A stretch of DNA of 64,000 nt from Alkalimonas sp. (GCF_020831925.1 NZ_JAFIFQ010000002.1:103547-167546); one strand, 5' to 3'; shown: positions 40,549-51,370, counted from the stretch's first letter. The notes: generated by a model from the letters alone, not told the origin. Numbers and translations are program-made.

Positions 40549-41892
40549 ATGAAGTATTTTGAAGCAAATTTTGATGGGCTGGTCGGCCCTACGCACAACT
40601 ATGCCGGTTTATCCGTTGGCAATGTTGCCTCGCTGAACAATGCCCGTAATACCTCAAGCCCGCGTCAGGCAGCCAAACAAGGCCTGCAAAAAATGAAAGC
40701 ACTGCGCGATCTGGGGATGGTACAAGGTGTGTTGGCTCCTCAGGAGCGGCCAGACGTGTACACCCTACGCCGCTTGGGTTTTACCGGCAGTGATCACGAT
40801 ATCATCAGCAAGGCTGCGAAACAAGCGCCTGCTGTACTGCGTGCTGTCTGCTCTGCGTCCAGTATGTGGACGGCCAACGCCGCGACCATTTCACCCAGTG
40901 CCGATACCGCCGACGGTAAAATTCATTTTACCCCGGCCAATTTGACCAACAAATTCCATCGCTCGCTGGAACCAGATACTACCGGCCGCATTTTACAGGC
41001 GATGTTTGCCGACCCGAATCACTTCGCCCATCACCGCCATCTGCCAGACAATGATCACTTCGGTGATGAAGGTGCGGCTAACCATACCCGCTTATGCAGC
41101 GAGTATGGCGCCAGGGGCGTCGAACTCTTTGTCTTTGGACGCTATGCCTTTGATGCCAGCAAACTGGCTCCAAAACGCTTCCCAGCGCGTCATACGCTGG
41201 AAGCCTGCGAAGCGGTCGCACGTCTTCATGGCCTGTCCGACGAGCACGTCGTGTACATGCAGCAAAACCCGGATGTGATTGATCAGGGCGTGTTCCACAA
41301 CGACGTAATCGCTGTTGGCAACCAGAATGTACTGTTTTACCACCAGGAAGCCTTTGTCGATACCCAGCTGAAGCTTGCTGAATTGCAGCGCAAGTTCGGT
41401 AATGCCAGTGAGCTGCACCTGATTGAAGTCAAAACATCGGAAGTAGCTGTTGACGATGCTATTAAAACCTACTTGTTCAATACTCAGGTGATCACCCTCC
41501 CGAACGGCGAAATGGCCATCATCGCACCAACTGAGTGCCGTGAAAATGATCGGGTGGCTGGTTATCTGGAACAACTGACCGGTCGTGGTACGCCTATCCG
41601 CCATGTACACTACTACGATGTGAAGCAGAGCATGCGTAACGGTGGTGGCCCGGCTTGTTTGCGCTTGCGTGTTGCTATGAGCGAACAAGAGCGTCAGGCA
41701 GTTAATCCAAATGTCCTGCTCACCGACGAACTGTTCACCACACTAAATCAATGGGTAGACAAGCATTATCGTGATGAAATCAGTGAAGCTGACCTGGCTG
41801 ATCCACAGCTGCTGCAAGAATCTCGTGCCGCACTGGACGAGTTAACCCAAATTCTGCATCTGGGCTCGGTCTATCCATTTCAGCGCGGCTAA
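40549..41892 (+). CDS. astB: N-succinylarginine dihydrolase
   Basis: [60 protein letters not shown]. Confidence 0.97.
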   Translation: MKYFEANFDGLVGPTHNYAGLSVGNVASLNNARNTSSPRQAAKQGLQKMKALRDLGMVQGVLAPQERPDVYTLRRLGFTGSDHDIISKAAKQAPAVLRAVCSASSMWTANAATISPSADTADGKIHFTPANLTNKFHRSLEPDTTGRILQAMFADPNHFAHHRHLPDNDHFGDEGAANHTRLCSEYGARGVELFVFGRYAFDASKLAPKRFPARHTLEACEAVARLHGLSDEHVVYMQQNPDVIDQGVFHNDVIAVGNQNVLFYHQEAFVDTQLKLAELQRKFGNASELHLIEVKTSEVAVDDAIKTYLFNTQVITLPNGEMAIIAPTECRENDRVAGYLEQLTGRGTPIRHVHYYDVKQSMRNGGGPACLRLRVAMSEQERQAVNPNVLLTDELFTTLNQWVDKHYRDEISEADLADPQLLQESRAALDELTQILHLGSVYPFQRG

Positions 41893-41911
41893 CTAGATTT
41901 CTACCACGTCG

Positions 41912-41946
41912 ATAAAAAAACCCGCGAATTAATCGCGGGTTTTTAT
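41912..41946. terminator. Terminator after astB
   Basis: aaaaacccgcga-attaa-tcgcgggttttt hairpin. Confidence 0.88.
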
Positions 41947-41962
41947 TTACCAGAATCAATGG

Positions 41963-44194
41963 CTAGAGCGTATCACCACAGTTGGCACTTTGACCAAACG
42001 GATTTGCTGGCGGTGGAGATGTTTCCACAGTCACATCCGCTGCAGCAACCGGCAAGCCAAACTCACGATAACTGATATTCTCAGTGCCCGCTGCAAAGCC
42101 AGTTACCTGTAAACGAACATCCAACCAAGGTGCAACATCACGTGGATAAGTCACATGGAACACAGCAATACCATCCGCATTGGAGGTAACTGTAGCCGGA
42201 ACCGTGGCAAGATTCCCAGGTGTGAGTAAACCATCACCATTGGTATCTTCGCCATCATCCAAAATACCATTAAAGTTTACATCCTCGCTTAAACAGTGGG
42301 CTGTAACATTCGGCACCCAGGTTTTAAAGCTTTCTGGTGGCGGAGGATCTTTAATCCAAATGCCTTTACGGTAGCGCAACGACACAGCAGCAACATTCAA
42401 AGGTTGATTTGCTACCGGGTTCCCCGATGAATCCGTCACAATGATAGAAAACTCTTTACGATACAGGCTATTGCTCGGCGTTTCGACAATGTTGCTAGTA
42501 CCAAACCTGAAGAACAAGGTTCTGCCACCAACCGCAATATCAGTTGAATCGGTTACAGCAGAGTTGCTCACCAAAGAAGCACTGATAATGAGATTCTCAC
42601 CTTCTACACCGCTACCGGTGGTTAGGTCTGCGGTAAACGATGTAGTGGCAACACCCTGTGAGTTAGTGGTTGCGGTTCCTGAACTGATGGAACCACCAGC
42701 ACTGTTATCCAGTGAAAAAGCAACCAATTGGTTTTTTACCGGATTGTTGTTTGCGTCACGCACAATAGCCCGAATCGAGCTGCTATCTCCAGGAACCAGC
42801 TGAGCAGGGAATGCCTGCACTTCCATCTTCGTGGGATTGGTCGCAACAAACTCAATCAGCTTTTGCGTACTGACTTCATTATCTCCACCGCGAGCTGAGA
42901 TGGTCGCTAAACCAGCAAAAGCTGATTGAACATATACTTGAGCCTGACCATCGCCATCGGTGGTGGCTTCAGCAACAACACTTTGAGCACTAAGACCTGC
43001 TTCCGTATTGGCAATACTGCCACGCGTTGAAGAAAACAACACATCACGGTTTGCATTCGGCACATTGTCAGTTAACCACTCCAACAGCATGGATTCCGGA
43101 GTATTTAGGTCCACCTCAGGAATTGCAGGTGCATCATCAGCTGCCAGAAAGACAAAGCTATCCGCTTTAACGCTGAGGTTAATCGACTGATTAAGGCCGA
43201 GCGCTGACACCAAAATGGTATCGTCACCGCTGGTCACAGCATCGTAGCTAATACTAACCTGGCCATTACTTCCCGTCATAGGCATTGTCTGGCTTAACGG
43301 ATTCCCAAGCGCTGACGAAACATTTAAGACCTGACCAGCAATACCTTGCCCGGCAGCGTCCTGTAACGAGAAATTGATGGAAACTTGATCCCCCAGGACG
43401 ACAGCTGCAGGTGACACCACCTCAAGTGTGGTACCAACGACACGCACCAGCAACTCGTCACGCACATTATTCACCCGAGCACTGACAACGATATCCCGCA
43501 CTGATTTGTCAATTTGACTGGTTAAGGTTGCTTTGGCTACCCCATCCTGCTCGGTACTGGCGGAAGTCACGACCAACTCACCTGAGTCCGTTGCAAAGGT
43601 AACTGGAACGCCGGCAAGCAGCACATTGTTATTGTCACGAACCAATGCTGAAAGCTGGATTGAATCAGACGCCCCAGAGCCGAGCTGGGTGCGATCCGCT
43701 AACAAACGAACGCTTGAAATGATGATGCCGTCTTGTCCACCGCCATCACCGGCAGATTGAAAGCCTGTGCTGGTCACTGCACGCACATTCTCTCCTTCAA
43801 TAAACTCGGCAATTAATTCACCGGCACCACTGACATCGCCTGCTGCCAGGTTAATGGTAGCAACCCCATTCGCATCGGTTAGTACACTGCCAGTCCCTGT
43901 CGATAAAACAGCCAGTCCCGGCTGGTCAACAGAAAAACGAATGACCTTACCTGACACCCCTGCGTTCTGGGTAGCCGTCAAGGTTGCACGCGCGGTTAAC
44001 GGTTGTTGATCTGACAGACTGGATGTTTCCACATTGTCAGCATTAACTAACACCAGCGCCAGCTGATATTGAGGTTCAGTACCACCGGTCCCACCGCCGC
44101 CACCTCCGGTTTCCAGAGTACCTCCGCCACCACAGGCGACTAAAAAAACAGATAGAATTACTGATGTGCACACAAGCAGGATTGATCGCATCAA
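41963..44194 (-). CDS. Lipoprotein with tandem bacterial Ig-like (Big1/invasin-type) domains
   Basis: Lipobox SVFLVACGGGG; repeated TDANGVATINLAAG / DGVAKATLTS / NSQGVATTSFTAD Big1 signatures; Ca-binding-like DVNFNGILDDGEDTNGDGLLTPG. Confidence 0.9.
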   Translation of the reverse strand: MMRSILLVCTSVILSVFLVACGGGGTLETGGGGGGTGGTEPQYQLALVLVNADNVETSSLSDQQPLTARATLTATQNAGVSGKVIRFSVDQPGLAVLSTGTGSVLTDANGVATINLAAGDVSGAGELIAEFIEGENVRAVTSTGFQSAGDGGGQDGIIISSVRLLADRTQLGSGASDSIQLSALVRDNNNVLLAGVPVTFATDSGELVVTSASTEQDGVAKATLTSQIDKSVRDIVVSARVNNVRDELLVRVVGTTLEVVSPAAVVLGDQVSINFSLQDAAGQGIAGQVLNVSSALGNPLSQTMPMTGSNGQVSISYDAVTSGDDTILVSALGLNQSINLSVKADSFVFLAADDAPAIPEVDLNTPESMLLEWLTDNVPNANRDVLFSSTRGSIANTEAGLSAQSVVAEATTDGDGQAQVYVQSAFAGLATISARGGDNEVSTQKLIEFVATNPTKMEVQAFPAQLVPGDSSSIRAIVRDANNNPVKNQLVAFSLDNSAGGSISSGTATTNSQGVATTSFTADLTTGSGVEGENLIISASLVSNSAVTDSTDIAVGGRTLFFRFGTSNIVETPSNSLYRKEFSIIVTDSSGNPVANQPLNVAAVSLRYRKGIWIKDPPPPESFKTWVPNVTAHCLSEDVNFNGILDDGEDTNGDGLLTPGNLATVPATVTSNADGIAVFHVTYPRDVAPWLDVRLQVTGFAAGTENISYREFGLPVAAADVTVETSPPPANPFGQSANCGDTL

Positions 44195-44360
44195 CAGGCT
44201 CCCAAGCTTTATAATTTTAATTGTTTGATATCTATTCTGTATCTTATCCCACGATTTATCCAGCCGTCACAGCATTTTTTAAAAAAAAATCAATTGCTGT
44301 TGGTTGAATCAGGGCAAACTGATACCCTAAAGCATCTTTAAAGCCACACTGAAATGCAGT

Positions 44361-45704
44361 ATGCAAAACAATAAAAAATTGAGCCTGACCAGCCGAATTG
44401 TCATCGGCATGGTGGCGGGCATCGTGCTTGGAGCTTTGTTCCAATGGCTGCTGGCCGGACAAGAAGAACGGCTGCTGCCGCTCTTTCTGTTTAATTTACC
44501 CATTAAAGCTTTTTTTATTGATGGGCTCTTCCACATAGGTGGCCAGATATTTATTGCCAGCCTACAAATGCTGGTGGTGCCGCTGGTATTTATTTCCTTA
44601 GTCTGTGGTACTACATCCTTATCCGACGCCAGTACGCTCGGACGATTAGGCGCCAAGTCGGTTGGCTTGTACTTATTTACCACCGCTGTTGCTATTACCC
44701 TGGCCATTACGGCGGCCTTACTGATTGGCCCTGGCCATGGCGTGGAAATGCACAGCGATGCAAGTTTCAGCACCGCTGAAGCACCCGGGCTTGCTCAAGT
44801 TATTATCAATATGTTCCCCCGCAACCCCATCAACGCAATGGCCGAAGGCAACATGCTGCAAATTATTATTTTTGCGGTGTTGTTTGGTATCGCAACAGCC
44901 ATGAGTGGTAAAACCGGCGAGCGTATTGCCGACTTATTTCAGGATCTGAACACCATTGTGATGAAGCTGGTCACCATTCTGATGAACCTGGCACCTTACG
45001 GCGTCTTCTGTCTGATGGTGCGGGTGTTCAGTACCATGGGACTGGATATGTTCAGCAGCCTGGCCGCTTATTTCTTTGTGGTCCTGGGCGTCTTGCTGTT
45101 GCATGGTTTTTTGACTTACCCTGTGCTGCTCAAACTACTTACCGGCCTGAACCCCATTATCTTTCTGCGCAAGATGCGCGATGCCGCCCTGTTTGCTTTT
45201 AGTACATCCAGCAGCAATGCCACCATACCAGTCACCCTTGAGACAGTCACCAAAAAGCTTGGGGTAAAAAACAGTATTGGCTCTTTCACTGTTCCGCTTG
45301 GGGCGACCATCAATATGGATGGTACTGCTATTATGCAGGGTGTTGCCACGGTATTTATAGCCCAGGTCTTTGGTGTCGATCTTAGCCTCACCGACTACCT
45401 GATGGTGGTATTGACCGCTACGCTGGCATCAGTTGGTACGGCCGGCGTCCCTGGCGTTGGCCTGATTATGCTGGCCATGGTACTGCAGCAAGTTGGCTTG
45501 CCTGTGGAAGGGATTGCACTGATTATCGGGGTGGATCGCCTACTTGATATGACTCGCACCTCCGTCAATATCACCGGTGACTCGATGGTTTCCTGTGTCA
45601 TTGCCAAAAGTGAGAATCAACTCGATGAAACCGTCTTTAACGATCCGAATGCTGGGCGCAAAGACGAAGAATCCGTTGACTTCAAGCATCTGCACAATAG
45701 TTGA
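44361..45704 (+). CDS. Dicarboxylate/amino acid:cation symporter (DAACS family)
   Basis: FSTSSSNATIPVTLETVTKKLGVKNSIGSFTVPLGATINMDGTAIMQGVATVFIAQVFG; LLDMTRTSVNITGDSMVSCVIAKSE. Confidence 0.96.
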   Translation: MQNNKKLSLTSRIVIGMVAGIVLGALFQWLLAGQEERLLPLFLFNLPIKAFFIDGLFHIGGQIFIASLQMLVVPLVFISLVCGTTSLSDASTLGRLGAKSVGLYLFTTAVAITLAITAALLIGPGHGVEMHSDASFSTAEAPGLAQVIINMFPRNPINAMAEGNMLQIIIFAVLFGIATAMSGKTGERIADLFQDLNTIVMKLVTILMNLAPYGVFCLMVRVFSTMGLDMFSSLAAYFFVVLGVLLLHGFLTYPVLLKLLTGLNPIIFLRKMRDAALFAFSTSSSNATIPVTLETVTKKLGVKNSIGSFTVPLGATINMDGTAIMQGVATVFIAQVFGVDLSLTDYLMVVLTATLASVGTAGVPGVGLIMLAMVLQQVGLPVEGIALIIGVDRLLDMTRTSVNITGDSMVSCVIAKSENQLDETVFNDPNAGRKDEESVDFKHLHNS

Positions 45705-45713
45705 GTTAAACCA

Positions 45714-46367
45714 TCACAGCTGAATCCGCCAGGCCTTTTCCAGCAATGAGCTAGTTACAAAGGCCCGGCGGGCAAAGCCCTGACCGGTCAGGTTACGAAT
45801 AGCCAACAGCTCTATGCGACAACCCATAAACAACTGCAGCACCTCTGCGGCTGGCACTGCAAAAGGTGGACCTTGCTTTTCAGTCGACGGATACTCCAGG
45901 CTTAACAACAGTATCGTGCTGCCAACCGGTAGCAGCTGCCGTAGATGCTGGACGTACTCTTGGCGCATAGATTCCGGCAACGCAATTAACGCTGCCCTAT
46001 CATACACCAAGCAAGGGCCTTGCAATTGATTTACCGACAACTGGAAAAAGTCTCCCTGCAAGAGACAAATACCATCGCCCTGATAACAGATAAACCCATC
46101 AGTAGCATGACACTTCACATCCAGACCATGTTCAGTAAAAAATTCATGGCAGGGCCGCTCAGCCAGCTCCACACCCAATACCGGCAGATGCTGTTGCAAC
46201 CAGCGCATATCCAAGCTCTTGCCGCAAAGCGGCACCAACACTTGCTTATGTTCGGGTTGCCATACCCGAGACCAGCAAGCCGGCAACAACGGATGCACTT
46301 GATCTAAGTGAAAGCCTGGTAACGGTTGCTGCCAGCATTCCAACCAGAATGCAGCATCCATCGTCAC
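45714..46367 (-). CDS. tpm: Thiopurine S-methyltransferase
   Basis: FWLECWQQPLPGFHLDQVHPLL...VLVPLCGKSLDMRWLQQHLPVLGVELAE; ATGA overlap with the sohB stop. Confidence 0.94.
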   Translation of the reverse strand: MTMDAAFWLECWQQPLPGFHLDQVHPLLPACWSRVWQPEHKQVLVPLCGKSLDMRWLQQHLPVLGVELAERPCHEFFTEHGLDVKCHATDGFICYQGDGICLLQGDFFQLSVNQLQGPCLVYDRAALIALPESMRQEYVQHLRQLLPVGSTILLLSLEYPSTEKQGPPFAVPAAEVLQLFMGCRIELLAIRNLTGQGFARRAFVTSSLLEKAWRIQL

Positions 46368-47356
46368 CTACTCCAGTGCCAGAAAGGTAGCTTTTGCCAT
46401 ATTTGTTGCAGCGCGACACTGGCACCAGCCCCCATCCGCTCCGCAAGCTTTTTACGGGGCTGGAATTTCACCTGTAATATCCGCCGCTGCTGCACACGCT
46501 GCAATATAAAATCATCACTGGTTTGCAAGGCATCAACCAGTTTGTACTCCAAAGCTTGAGTAGCCAACCAGTACTCGCCGGTAGCAACCTGTTCCATGTT
46601 CAGAACATCACGGTGACTATAGACATGCTCTTTAAACAACTGATGGGTTTGTTCCAGCTCCTGCTGAAACTTTTCCCGCCCTTTGTCGGTATTCTCGCCA
46701 AAGAGCGTGACGGTTCTTTTGTATTCGCCTGCAGTAAATTGTTCAAAATCAATGTCATTTTTTTGCAAAAAGCGATGAAAGTTAGGTAGCTGGGCCAAAA
46801 CACCAATGGAGCCAACAATGGCAAAAGGTGCCGCAATAATACGGTTGGCAATGCAGGCCATCATGTAGCCACCACTGGCAGCCACTTTATCAACAGCAAC
46901 GGTCAGTTCAATGCCACGTTGTCGCAATCGTTCAAGCTGCGAAGCACCCAGGCCATAGCCATGCACCACCCCCCCGCCACTTTCCAGCCTGACAAGAACC
47001 TCATCACCATCTTCTGCGGCAGCCAGTACAGCCGTTACTTCTTCCCGCAATGCATCCACCTCAGAAGCACCCATGCTGCCATGAAAGTCGATAACAAAAG
47101 TTGTTTGGCGTGGCTTATCTTCTTTCTTTTTTTGCTCTTTGAGCCAGCGTTTAAACACCTTTTTATCCATCAGCTCCGCTTTTAAATCGGTCTGCAACCT
47201 GGCAAACTCCTCGGATAAATCCGTAAACTGAAACTCACCTTTTTTTGGCTTGTTACGCATAGCTGCACCAGCCGCCAATCCGATGACAATTCCTATCGCA
47301 ATAACAATGGTGGCTGCCTTTGCCAGAAAAAGGCCATATTCGTATAAAAAGTCCAC
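46364..47356 (-). CDS. sohB: SohB inner-membrane S49 peptidase
   Basis: FVIDFHGSMGASEVDALREEVTAVL...VDKVAASGGYMMACIANRIIAAPFAIVGSIGVLAQLPNFHR. Confidence 0.96.
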   Translation of the reverse strand: MDFLYEYGLFLAKAATIVIAIGIVIGLAAGAAMRNKPKKGEFQFTDLSEEFARLQTDLKAELMDKKVFKRWLKEQKKKEDKPRQTTFVIDFHGSMGASEVDALREEVTAVLAAAEDGDEVLVRLESGGGVVHGYGLGASQLERLRQRGIELTVAVDKVAASGGYMMACIANRIIAAPFAIVGSIGVLAQLPNFHRFLQKNDIDFEQFTAGEYKRTVTLFGENTDKGREKFQQELEQTHQLFKEHVYSHRDVLNMEQVATGEYWLATQALEYKLVDALQTSDDFILQRVQQRRILQVKFQPRKKLAERMGAGASVALQQIWQKLPFWHWSR

Positions 47357-47393
47357 GTGATTCTCCTGTGCTTTTTTAGATATTGTACATAAA

Positions 47394-47421
47394 AATAAAG
47401 CCCGGCGAACCGGGCTTTATT
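47394..47421. terminator. Terminator downstream of the phospholipase gene
   Basis: aataaagcccgg-cgaa-ccgggctttatt, perfect 12-bp stem. Confidence 0.85.
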
Positions 47422-47436
47422 AAAGAGCATCAAAGC

Positions 47437-49818
47437 TTAGTCCTGCAATACCGCTGGGTTGGTCACTACTACTGTAGCACCGCCTGTGGCGAAGAAACTC
47501 GCCATCTGGCTTTGCATTTCAACAGTTACCGCTGGGCTGGCAGCAGGGCTTAAGATGGAGCCATGATCACCAGCCACAAAACGGCTGATGGTTGCGCCAT
47601 CCACCATCACAGGGCCAGCAACAGCATCCACTGTATCAGCTTGTAGCAAACGCGCCATAGGTTCAGTACCTGCCAGTGGCATCTTGCCAGCCTGAAGGGC
47701 TGCCATTGGTGAAAAGAAGCCATTTGGGATCACCTGATCCGGAAGATTCTCATCATCACCGGCTACCATCAGGATATGCACCGGAGTCTCCGTTGCTAAC
47801 AGCTGCTGCAGGTAGTTGTTTGGATCACCAGAATCAGTAATGGTTTGAGCAGCAAAAGCAAAGCGGGTCAGATTACCACTAATTTGTGCCAAGGCAGCTG
47901 TCTCACCACCCATAGTTAACTCCGCCAAGAAGTTATCAACATGCTGAGCTACACAACCGGTAAATACCGCTTGTGATACAGAATCCGGCATCGGACAACC
48001 AGCCTGGATAGCAAAACCAGCTAAAGCTGAACTATTGGCATCACCAGCACCCAAAATAACGCTGGCCTTGATTAAACCTCCAAACTGCGGCGAATCCAGT
48101 AAGAAGTTAGCAACTGCACCACCTGGCATCGCCAGGCCCACACTTTGTACCCGGTAAAGGAAGTCCAACTGAGGGTTGCCCGTTGGCGTATTGGCCAAAG
48201 CAACCATAGAAGAGCCGGCTATAGCACCAAGTGAGTGCCCAAGCACATGCACTGTACTGGTATCAAGCTGTGCGCCTTGTGTAAAGTTTAGCGCCAAGCG
48301 TAAACCCAGCATATCAGCAATACTCTGGCGCAGGTTGTCCCGAGTCACAGGCAAGTTGCCCAAGTTCATATAGACAGTGGCATTGCCTTGCTGACCACAG
48401 GAAGCACCTGATGCATTTAAGGGGCCAAATCCACGACTCCCATGCAATGGGTGATCGATTGCCACGGTAGCGAAACCAGCCTGAGTTAAAGCGCTGGTGA
48501 CTGCTAACATATTCTCTTTACAGGAAGTAATACCATGCTGCAGCATCACCACGGGCCAACCATTGGCAGGTTTAGTAAAAACATCCTCATCAGGCAACGT
48601 CATTTGCACCGCCAGTGAAGCCTGCATCCGCGGCAATGGAATGGTGTTGAACTTGGTTAAATGACGACGCTCATCCAAACCAAAATCACGCAATGCTCCG
48701 CCAGAGGCGGCATTGCAGAAACCATCGTTTTGCAACTGTGCAGGATCCGTGATCCCAGCTTCAATGGCTGTAATTTGCTCCTGACTCAGGCTTGCGATAA
48801 TAGCCCCACTATCACATCGAGCTGTCCAGCTTGTATTGAGGGGTCCCATTGGATCATCTTCTGTTGGAACACCGGAGTAATATGGCAATGTGACGGTACC
48901 CTGGAACAAGCGGACCAGCCCAAAGCCCTGTGCCACTGGAAATTGAGGGCTAATATCTGAGACACGTAAGCCGGTATCCTGAACCTGGACCACGGGTTGA
49001 GCACCTTGCTGAATGCCGGCTGCCAGCAGCTGCTTAGTGGTTGCCAACACATCGGCGGTAGACTGAGTCGTTACAGCCGCAGTATAAATAATACTGGACC
49101 GGCTTAGGCCGCCTGAAGACACTACAGATTCAAAGCTATTGATCACACCTTGCAGCTGGCGTTGTTGCGCAGAACCAAGTGGCAAGGTATTCAGATCCTG
49201 TTGTAACAGTTCATAGGTGGTCGATGGTTTAATAGCGCGGCCTTCAGAATCCTGCAAGGTATTGGTCAAAGCAACAATATAGGTGGTCTTTGCTTTTAAT
49301 GGCCGAATGGGGATCACGGCGACGTTGTTGCCCGTTGCGGCAGTCACAAAGTCTTGACCAAAGGCAAGCTCACCCACCAGTTGACAGGCTACGCCCTGAG
49401 GTACAGCTCGGCATTGATCCACACTGGAAGTTGGACCGCCCATCACGACTTCAAAAATACGCACAGCACCTGGAGCACTGGCTGATTGCGCATTTAAACC
49501 AACACCAGGAGCAAAACGCAGTTCTATGCTAAAGGGGTTTTGCGTCGACCAGCCATCCAGTACACCAAGCGCTGTCTGTGGATCGGCATAATTTTGGCTT
49601 CCGCTATCCAATGTCAAGGTACCATCGGTGGTGCCTAGGAATAATAAGTCATTGGGCACCGACACTGCACCTGCACCCGGATCAAACACCACCCGTGAGG
49701 CAGCAATGACCTGTGAGCCCTCTTGCTCTACCTGTTGTTGAATATCTTCCAGTGAATCGCCACAAGCAGTAAGGCCCAATGCAGCGGCTACCGCCAGACT
49801 AATCGCAAGCTTTTTCAT
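47437..49818 (-). CDS. VolA/Pla-1-like phospholipase/lipase lipoprotein
   Basis: Lipobox AALGLTACGDS; GHSLGAIAGSS nucleophile elbow; MLQHGITSCKENMLAVTSALTQAGFATVAIDHPLHGSRG. ORF track opens at 49854. Confidence 0.88.
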   Translation of the reverse strand: MKKLAISLAVAAALGLTACGDSLEDIQQQVEQEGSQVIAASRVVFDPGAGAVSVPNDLLFLGTTDGTLTLDSGSQNYADPQTALGVLDGWSTQNPFSIELRFAPGVGLNAQSASAPGAVRIFEVVMGGPTSSVDQCRAVPQGVACQLVGELAFGQDFVTAATGNNVAVIPIRPLKAKTTYIVALTNTLQDSEGRAIKPSTTYELLQQDLNTLPLGSAQQRQLQGVINSFESVVSSGGLSRSSIIYTAAVTTQSTADVLATTKQLLAAGIQQGAQPVVQVQDTGLRVSDISPQFPVAQGFGLVRLFQGTVTLPYYSGVPTEDDPMGPLNTSWTARCDSGAIIASLSQEQITAIEAGITDPAQLQNDGFCNAASGGALRDFGLDERRHLTKFNTIPLPRMQASLAVQMTLPDEDVFTKPANGWPVVMLQHGITSCKENMLAVTSALTQAGFATVAIDHPLHGSRGFGPLNASGASCGQQGNATVYMNLGNLPVTRDNLRQSIADMLGLRLALNFTQGAQLDTSTVHVLGHSLGAIAGSSMVALANTPTGNPQLDFLYRVQSVGLAMPGGAVANFLLDSPQFGGLIKASVILGAGDANSSALAGFAIQAGCPMPDSVSQAVFTGCVAQHVDNFLAELTMGGETAALAQISGNLTRFAFAAQTITDSGDPNNYLQQLLATETPVHILMVAGDDENLPDQVIPNGFFSPMAALQAGKMPLAGTEPMARLLQADTVDAVAGPVMVDGATISRFVAGDHGSILSPAASPAVTVEMQSQMASFFATGGATVVVTNPAVLQD

Positions 49819-50035
49819 AGATTCTCCCCTGTCCTCACTTTTTTGTTTTTGCAACAGCGTGTGTTGACTGATCTTTTTTAAGTTTGAGCTGTCTACACCA
49901 ACAGCTTAGACCAGTTAAACTTAACCCAATCAAACAGAAATCGCTAGCTGAAAACAACGCTTCTGTCGCAAAAGATGAAAAAAAAGTGCAAAAGGCGTAT
50001 GCTGTCGGCCTTTGAAACAAGGACCTTACATTGCA

Positions 50036-50779
50036 ATGAAGAGTTATCAGGCCCCGGCAAACTTACTGACTGACAAGGTTATTCTGGTGACTGGTGCTGG
50101 TGATGGTATCGGTAAAGAAGCCGCATTGACCTTTGCCCGCTACGGCGCCACTGTTATTTTATTGGGTAAAACCACCGACAAACTGACGGCTGTTTACGAT
50201 GAAATTTGCGCCAGCCAATGGCCAGAGCCAGCCATAGTCCCGCTTGACTTAAAAGGCGCCAGCCAAAAACACTATCAGGATTTAGCCGCCACCATTCTTG
50301 CTGAATTCGGCCGCTTGGATGGCCTGCTACACAATGCAGGTATCTTGGGTGGCTTAGCCCCATTTGAGCACATCAAAGCTGATATTTGGCAAGATGTGCT
50401 GCAAGTGAACCTGACTGGCCCGATGCTGATGACCCAGGCACTGATGCCGGTGCTGCGCAAAGCCGCCCACAGCTCAATAGTGTTTACTTCTTCCGGGGTT
50501 GGTCGTCAGGGACGAGCCTACTGGGGAAGTTATGCGGTATCCAAGTTTGCCACTGAAGGTTTAATGCAAACCCTGGCTGATGAGTATGCCGGTAGCAGCA
50601 TTCGGGTCAATTGCATCAACCCGGGAGCCACCCGCACCAGCATGCGCGCTAGAGCTTATCCGGCAGAAAATGCTCAGCAATTAAAAACACCGGCTGATTT
50701 GATGTGGTTGTACTTGTATTTAATGGGAGATGACAGTATCAACATCAACGGTCAGTCGCTGGATGCCCAGCCGAAATAA
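50036..50779 (+). CDS. yciK: YciK-family short-chain dehydrogenase/oxidoreductase
   Basis: LTDKVILVTGAGDGIGKEAALTFARYGATVILLGKT; YWGSYAVSKFATEGLMQTLADE. ORF track opens at 50012. Confidence 0.92.
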   Translation: MKSYQAPANLLTDKVILVTGAGDGIGKEAALTFARYGATVILLGKTTDKLTAVYDEICASQWPEPAIVPLDLKGASQKHYQDLAATILAEFGRLDGLLHNAGILGGLAPFEHIKADIWQDVLQVNLTGPMLMTQALMPVLRKAAHSSIVFTSSGVGRQGRAYWGSYAVSKFATEGLMQTLADEYAGSSIRVNCINPGATRTSMRARAYPAENAQQLKTPADLMWLYLYLMGDDSININGQSLDAQPK

Positions 50780-50798
50780 AGCTCGATAACAATGCGTA

Positions 50799-50830
50799 AA
50801 AAGCCCTGATGTGACAACATCAGGGCTTTT
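50799..50830. terminator. Bidirectional terminator between yciK and the H-NS-like gene
   Basis: aaaagccctgatgt-gaca-acatcagggctttt, perfect 14-bp stem. Confidence 0.92.
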
Positions 50831-50845
50831 GTTTAGAATCAAAGA

Positions 50846-51370
50846 TTACTTGGCACTTAACTGCTCACCACCGTTCGCTTCGGCCCACAGGTTCCAGACT
50901 TTCACTTTAGCATTAAAGTTTGCAATAGCTTGTTTTTCAGCTTCTACCAACAAAGCTTGCACTTCTTTTTGGTGTTTTTTACTGACATCACTGTAAGAAA
51001 GAATATCAATGCCGCGATCCCGTAACCCTTGCTTCATGGTATGAGTTTTTAATAATTGAAGTTTTCCACCATCAACATAAAAGTATTGTTTTTCTTTATT
51101 GATAGTTTTCAGCTTAGGTTTGACCGGTCTTTTGTCTGCTGAGCTACCTGGCACCTCTGAGCTGACCAGTTCATGCTGTACTTGAAAGCCTAACTGCTGC
51201 AATGAAAAGCCTTTTTGCTTCGCCAGAGCTTTTAGCTCTTCAATCGTTTCAGCCTCACGCTGTCGCTCTTCCAGCACATCGTTTAGTTGGCCGATCACAT
51301 CTTGCAACTTAATAACCGATAACTCTTCAGCTGCTTTCTTTAAATCTTTTTTATTTAATAATAATGACAT
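50846..51370 (-). CDS. H-NS-like coiled-coil protein with divergent C-terminal domain
   Basis: N-terminal LQDVIGQLNDVLEERQREAETIEELKALAKQKGFSLQQLG resembles the H-NS oligomerisation region; central KEKQYFYVDGGKLQLLKTHTMKQGLRDRGIDI. Confidence 0.6.
   Translation of the reverse strand: MSLLLNKKDLKKAAEELSVIKLQDVIGQLNDVLEERQREAETIEELKALAKQKGFSLQQLGFQVQHELVSSEVPGSSADKRPVKPKLKTINKEKQYFYVDGGKLQLLKTHTMKQGLRDRGIDILSYSDVSKKHQKEVQALLVEAEKQAIANFNAKVKVWNLWAEANGGEQLSAK

Noticed and set aside
41092-41688. 198-aa minus-strand ORF inside astB
   Set aside because: Complete antisense overlap with an unambiguous astB; no independent support.
41963-44194. Possible transposon or phage gene because of repetitive Ig modules
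   Set aside because: Lipobox, Big1 modules and flanking terminator fit a chromosomal surface lipoprotein; no integrase, transposase or terminal repeats nearby.
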